DNA from: Flavipsychrobacter sp.
GTDB lineage: Bacteria; Bacteroidota; Bacteroidia; Chitinophagales; Chitinophagaceae
Assembly: GCA_041392855.1 (NCBI GenBank)
Contig: JAWKLD010000001.1
Location: forward strand, 1,536,001 to 1,600,000
Direction of reading: 5' to 3'
Length of the DNA stretch: 64,000 nucleotides
Shown here in pieces: positions 60,992 to 64,000 of the stretch; within the stretch, counting starts at the first letter, position 1; the number at the start of each line of letters is the position of its first letter. The position numbers and the translations under genes are program-made. The notes beneath the pieces were generated by a model that was not told where the DNA came from, ran no database searches, and worked only from the letters and a program-made list of their open reading frames with translations.

Positions 60992-61935
60992 TGAAAGTCA
61001 GTATCATAATGTGTGCCTACAACTCGGCACAATATATAGAGCGTGCAATACAAAGCATTATCGACCAGACTTATACCAACTGGGAGCTAATTATAAGTGA
61101 TGATGCCTCTCCCGGAGACAATACTGTAGAAATAGCGCAACGCTATGCTGATAAAGACCCAAGAGTAAAAGTGATCGTTCAGCCTGAGAATTTGGGATAC
61201 CTAGGCAATAAGAATGATGCTTTAAAAAGAGCAACAGGAGAGCTAGTCACTCAGCTTGATGCAGATGACACCAGCAAACCAGAGCGATTGGAGAAACAAG
61301 TAGCCCCATTCCTCAATGATCCGAAACTGATGATATGTGGTACTAACTATGAAATTATTGACGAGCAGGATAATGTGTTGGAATGCAAGGAGTATGAACA
61401 AGACTTTGTCATAGCAGAACTACAAAGAGAATATCCTTTCTGGTTTCCTGGGTTGATGTGGCGAAAAGAGCTCTTTAATGAGGTGGGCTATTTTTCAGAC
61501 TACTTCGATGATGTATATGGAGATGATCATTACTGGACTTATGTAGTGAACAGTAAATACCCTATCTACTTTGTAAAAGATGCGCTGTATGGTTACCGTT
61601 CAAACCCCAACTCGCTAACAAATGTATTTGACAGCCCGAGAAAAATGTTTGCTAACGAACTACTGGGCGAACTATATCGTCAGATAAAAGAAACTGGTAC
61701 CGACTGGCTGCAGAAAAACCAACGAAGGAAGCTAAGAGACTTCGAAATGTCTCTTTTTCAAGATAATGCTCTAATGGCTGAGAAGTATAGGATATGGGCA
61801 GCAAAGGCTATTGATAGAAAAGACTGGGCTACAGCAAAAAAGCTAATTTTGAAAAAGCTGAAATATAAAAAGAATAGCATAGATGGCTTTAGAACTATAC
61901 TGTACTATTATAGAAGAAAATACCTAAACAGCTAA
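60991..61935 (+). CDS. Glycosyltransferase family 2
   Basis: The 314-aa GT-A enzyme has 'VSIIMCAYNSAQYIERAIQS', 'WELIISDDASPGDNTVEIA' (donor binding), 'LVTQLDADDTSKPERLEKQV' (DxD) and 'FPGLMWRKELFNEVGYFSD'. It probably adds a sugar to the repeat unit of the surface polysaccharide. No membrane segment is present. It is followed after 3 nt by the next glycosyltransferase. Confidence 0.93.
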   Translation: MKVSIIMCAYNSAQYIERAIQSIIDQTYTNWELIISDDASPGDNTVEIAQRYADKDPRVKVIVQPENLGYLGNKNDALKRATGELVTQLDADDTSKPERLEKQVAPFLNDPKLMICGTNYEIIDEQDNVLECKEYEQDFVIAELQREYPFWFPGLMWRKELFNEVGYFSDYFDDVYGDDHYWTYVVNSKYPIYFVKDALYGYRSNPNSLTNVFDSPRKMFANELLGELYRQIKETGTDWLQKNQRRKLRDFEMSLFQDNALMAEKYRIWAAKAIDRKDWATAKKLILKKLKYKKNSIDGFRTILYYYRRKYLNS

Positions 61936-61938
61936 GTA

Positions 61939-63126
61939 ATGAATATACTGTTAGCTACAGAAGTAATACATCCCGGTGGAGCTGAAACATTTATCTTGCG
62001 CTTAGCAACCTCGTTGCAAAAAGCAGGGCACAATGTGCATTTGTTTATTTTCTACAAAGATGGCTTTAATGATAAGCTCTACAACTTACTAGCACCTAAC
62101 GTTCCCATTACTAAGGCTCATATCCCTAACTCATTTCTACTAAGAAAAATAGACGGCGTTCTGTTTCGCCTGAAGATAGACTACAGCTTTAGAATACAAT
62201 ACATCAAAAAAGCTTTAAGAAAAGTAATAGCTACGCACAAAACAGAGGTCATACATAGCCATTTACTTAAAACAGATAGCGTATGTCTTGATGTGGCATC
62301 AGAACAGAATATCCCTGTTGTAAATACCATTCACGGAGACTATCTACAGTTTTACAACAAGACAAAGAACAATGTGCCGATACCATTGCTCAACTATCAG
62401 AAAAAAGCAACGCATAACCTTAAACGTTTAAATAGAGTTGTTTGCATATCAGACAAACAATTGGCTTTCTTTAAAGAGCATTTTGCCGAAGAGACCAACA
62501 ACAAACTCAGCAAGATATACAATGGCTATACAGGACAAGTAAAAAGACAACCGAAAGAGCTAAGAAACAAACTACATATCCCTGACGGGGATTTTGTATT
62601 CGGTATGGTATCTCGAGGCATACTAGAAAAAGGATGGCAAGTAGCTATCGATGCCTTTATAAAAATAAAGACAGACAATACTCATTTAGTACTGGTGGGT
62701 GCTAGCGATTACCTTACAGAGCTACAAGAGCAGTACGCTAGCGAAAAGAATATTCACTTCACAGGTCATGCGGACAATCCACTTGACTGGGTAAATATGA
62801 TGGATGTGGGACTACTACCTACTACCTACCCCTCAGAAAGTCTGCCAACAGTTGTGATAGAATACCTATGCTGCGGCAAGCCAGTAGTTGCATCCAATGC
62901 TGGTGAGATCAACAACATGATAAAGTGTGGCGAGGCTGTTGCAGGACTTATTATTCCAATAGAGAACAATACGGTATCGGCCAATGACGTTGGCCGGGCG
63001 ATGAACACTTACCTGAACGATAAACCCCTACTTGAGAAGCATATAGCCAATACCTCTATTTGCTATGAGCAGTTTGACATGAAAAAATGTATTGATGCCT
63101 ATTTAAAGGAATACAAACACTTTTAA
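61939..63126 (+). CDS. Glycosyltransferase family 4 (GT-B fold)
   Basis: The 395-aa enzyme has an N-terminal acceptor domain ('EVIHPGGAETFILRLATSLQ') and a C-terminal donor domain with 'FGMVSRGILEKGWQVAIDAF', 'IHFTGHADNPLDWVNMMDVG' and the E-x7-E type motif in 'PSESLPTVVIEYLCCGKPVV'. It transfers a sugar from a nucleotide donor; the sugar is unknown. It sits in the polysaccharide operon between the GT2 and GT25 genes. Confidence 0.93.
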   Translation: MNILLATEVIHPGGAETFILRLATSLQKAGHNVHLFIFYKDGFNDKLYNLLAPNVPITKAHIPNSFLLRKIDGVLFRLKIDYSFRIQYIKKALRKVIATHKTEVIHSHLLKTDSVCLDVASEQNIPVVNTIHGDYLQFYNKTKNNVPIPLLNYQKKATHNLKRLNRVVCISDKQLAFFKEHFAEETNNKLSKIYNGYTGQVKRQPKELRNKLHIPDGDFVFGMVSRGILEKGWQVAIDAFIKIKTDNTHLVLVGASDYLTELQEQYASEKNIHFTGHADNPLDWVNMMDVGLLPTTYPSESLPTVVIEYLCCGKPVVASNAGEINNMIKCGEAVAGLIIPIENNTVSANDVGRAMNTYLNDKPLLEKHIANTSICYEQFDMKKCIDAYLKEYKHF

Positions 63127-63139
63127 GCTTCTATATAGC

Positions 63140-63919
63140 ATGAAAATCTACGTTATCAACATGAAACGAAGTATCTATAGAAGAGAATCTATGGAGAAAA
63201 TGCTACAAAGCATGGAGCTTAATTATGAAATAGTAGAAGCTGTTGATGGTAAACTGCTCACTGAAGAAGAATATATCAAACACACCACCAACCCCAAAGA
63301 GTTCACACGCTCACAAACAGGTTGTGCGCTATCGCACATCAACGTATACCGAAAAGTAATAGCAGGAAAAGAGGACTACGCTTTAGTGTTGGAAGATGAT
63401 GTAAAGATCACAGAAAAGAAATTCAAACAGTTTTTAGAACAAATAAAAGCTAAACTAAACCCTGATAACATAACCTTACTTACCTACTTTTGGTGTAGAG
63501 AGGGTTATTTAGACCTAAAAAAGCAGGAAGGTAAAACCATAAAAGCAGATAAAACTTATCATATCTGCACCCCATCAGAAATACATGGCATAGGCCGTGC
63601 TGCTGCTTATATTTTATCAAAACAGACTTGTCAGCGCATGGTAGACGTCAACTATCCACTGCTAGCGCAAGCCGACTCTTGGGTTGTTTTCAAACAGGAA
63701 GGAGCCTTTCATTCTATTGATTGTATTTTCCCTGCACCTATTACTGAAAATGAACAATTCGGATCGGAAATAGACTATACCCAAACAAAAACACAAGCAT
63801 TTTTAAAAAGATTGATTACTACTATAGTAAACAAGAAGATTCCTATTTTTAGTACTATCATTACACGTAGACGACAAGCCTATTCAAATTCTTTAAAAAA
63901 ATTTCGCCTAATAGACTAA
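63140..63919 (+). CDS. Glycosyltransferase family 25 (LPS-type)
   Basis: The 259-aa protein opens with 'IYVINMKRSIYRRESMEKML', then 'RSQTGCALSHINVYRKVIAG' and 'YALVLEDDVKITEKKF' (ExDD), the GT25 set found in LPS galactosyltransferases. Later 'GRAAAYILSKQTCQRMVDVN' also fits. It probably adds a hexose to the surface glycan. It starts 13 nt after the previous gene. Confidence 0.92.
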   Translation: MKIYVINMKRSIYRRESMEKMLQSMELNYEIVEAVDGKLLTEEEYIKHTTNPKEFTRSQTGCALSHINVYRKVIAGKEDYALVLEDDVKITEKKFKQFLEQIKAKLNPDNITLLTYFWCREGYLDLKKQEGKTIKADKTYHICTPSEIHGIGRAAAYILSKQTCQRMVDVNYPLLAQADSWVVFKQEGAFHSIDCIFPAPITENEQFGSEIDYTQTKTQAFLKRLITTIVNKKIPIFSTIITRRRQAYSNSLKKFRLID

Positions 63920-63929
63920 ACGCTTCTTT

Positions 63930-64000
63930 ATGAGATTTGCAATAAGAGACGACGACACCAACTATTTTACATCGCCTGAAGAACTGAAGGCTTGTTATGG
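63930..64000 (+). CDS. Start of a gene, possibly polysaccharide deacetylase (runs off the window)
   Basis: ATG 63930 opens a frame that is still open at the window end. The 23 visible residues (MRFAIRDDDTNYFTSPEEL and on) resemble the N-terminus of deacetylase-family proteins in exopolysaccharide clusters, where the DDD motif binds metal. With so few residues this stays tentative. Confidence 0.55.
   Translation, partial: MRFAIRDDDTNYFTSPEELKACY

Noticed and set aside
1..64000. tRNA, rRNA, CRISPR, IS element or prophage
   Set aside because: Scanning intergenic regions showed no cloverleaf-like or conserved RNA sequence, no spaced repeat array, no transposase or integrase product and no phage structural gene. 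A short tRNA could still have been missed by eye.

Overview
The window looks like a chromosomal segment of a Bacteroidota bacterium, most likely a Chitinophagaceae-type member of the class Chitinophagia. The DNA is AT-rich, and clear Shine-Dalgarno sites are rare. Several promoters fit the Bacteroidota form TTTG-N19-TAnnTTTG. Five secreted proteins end in a type A sorting domain of the type IX secretion system (T9SS) and a sixth ends in a gliding-motility (type B) domain. PorP/SprF- and PorE/OmpA-type outer-membrane partners are present. I see no tRNA, rRNA, insertion sequence, prophage or CRISPR array. Most of the window reads as core genome mixed with lineage-specific surface genes.

Layout. 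0-6 kb: the start of a zinc-finger anti-sigma-like gene overlapping an ECF sigma factor, a divergent membrane pyrophosphatase, a small secreted protein, a dolichol-phosphate-mannose-synthase-like glycosyltransferase, and a thioesterase/YdeI pair. 6-19 kb: a large T9SS surface protein, OxyR, a methyltransferase, an M48 protease, PlsY, PrmA, and a three-gene cassette (gliding-type surface protein, PorP/SprF, OmpA/PorE-like). 19-31 kb: FtsK, LolA, a lipoprotein, an inactivated M43 protease-like T9SS protein, FabD, YtxJ, a MATE transporter, then DUF3822-rsmD-coaD. 31-34 kb: an NAD locus, nrtR-prs-nadV. 34-42 kb: small membrane proteins, a HmuY-like T9SS protein, a LytS/LytR-type two-component system followed by an M23 peptidase, and a serine hydrolase. 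42-50 kb: Nudix, pyrE, a UbiA prenyltransferase, maf, an FAD oxidoreductase and an unusually long leuS. 50-55 kb: an SGNH/MBOAT acylation pair, SCO, ChrA, a 46-aa membrane protein and pdxH. 55-64 kb: a 430-nt gap carrying a cluster of DnaA-box-like sites, then a polysaccharide export/assembly operon (Wza-like, Wzc-like, ABC exporter, three glycosyltransferases, and the start of a possible deacetylase) that runs off the window.

Most interesting points. (1) nrtR-prs-nadV combines an ADP-ribose-type regulator with an intact Nudix box, a short divergent PRPP-synthetase homologue and a NAMPT homologue. This composition resembles the phage NAD+-reconstitution pathway NARP1. Two similar palindromes flank the prs-nadV promoter and are candidate NrtR operators. 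(2) LeuRS carries an AT-rich insert of about 120 residues just before its KMSKS region. (3) A T9SS-exported M43-family protein has lost all three zinc-binding histidines. (4) 21-bp-spaced direct repeats lie next to the LytTR regulator locus. (5) The DnaA-box cluster near 55.4 kb could mark an origin or a DnaA-controlled promoter. All functional statements come from reading the sequence and remembered family features; no database search was run.
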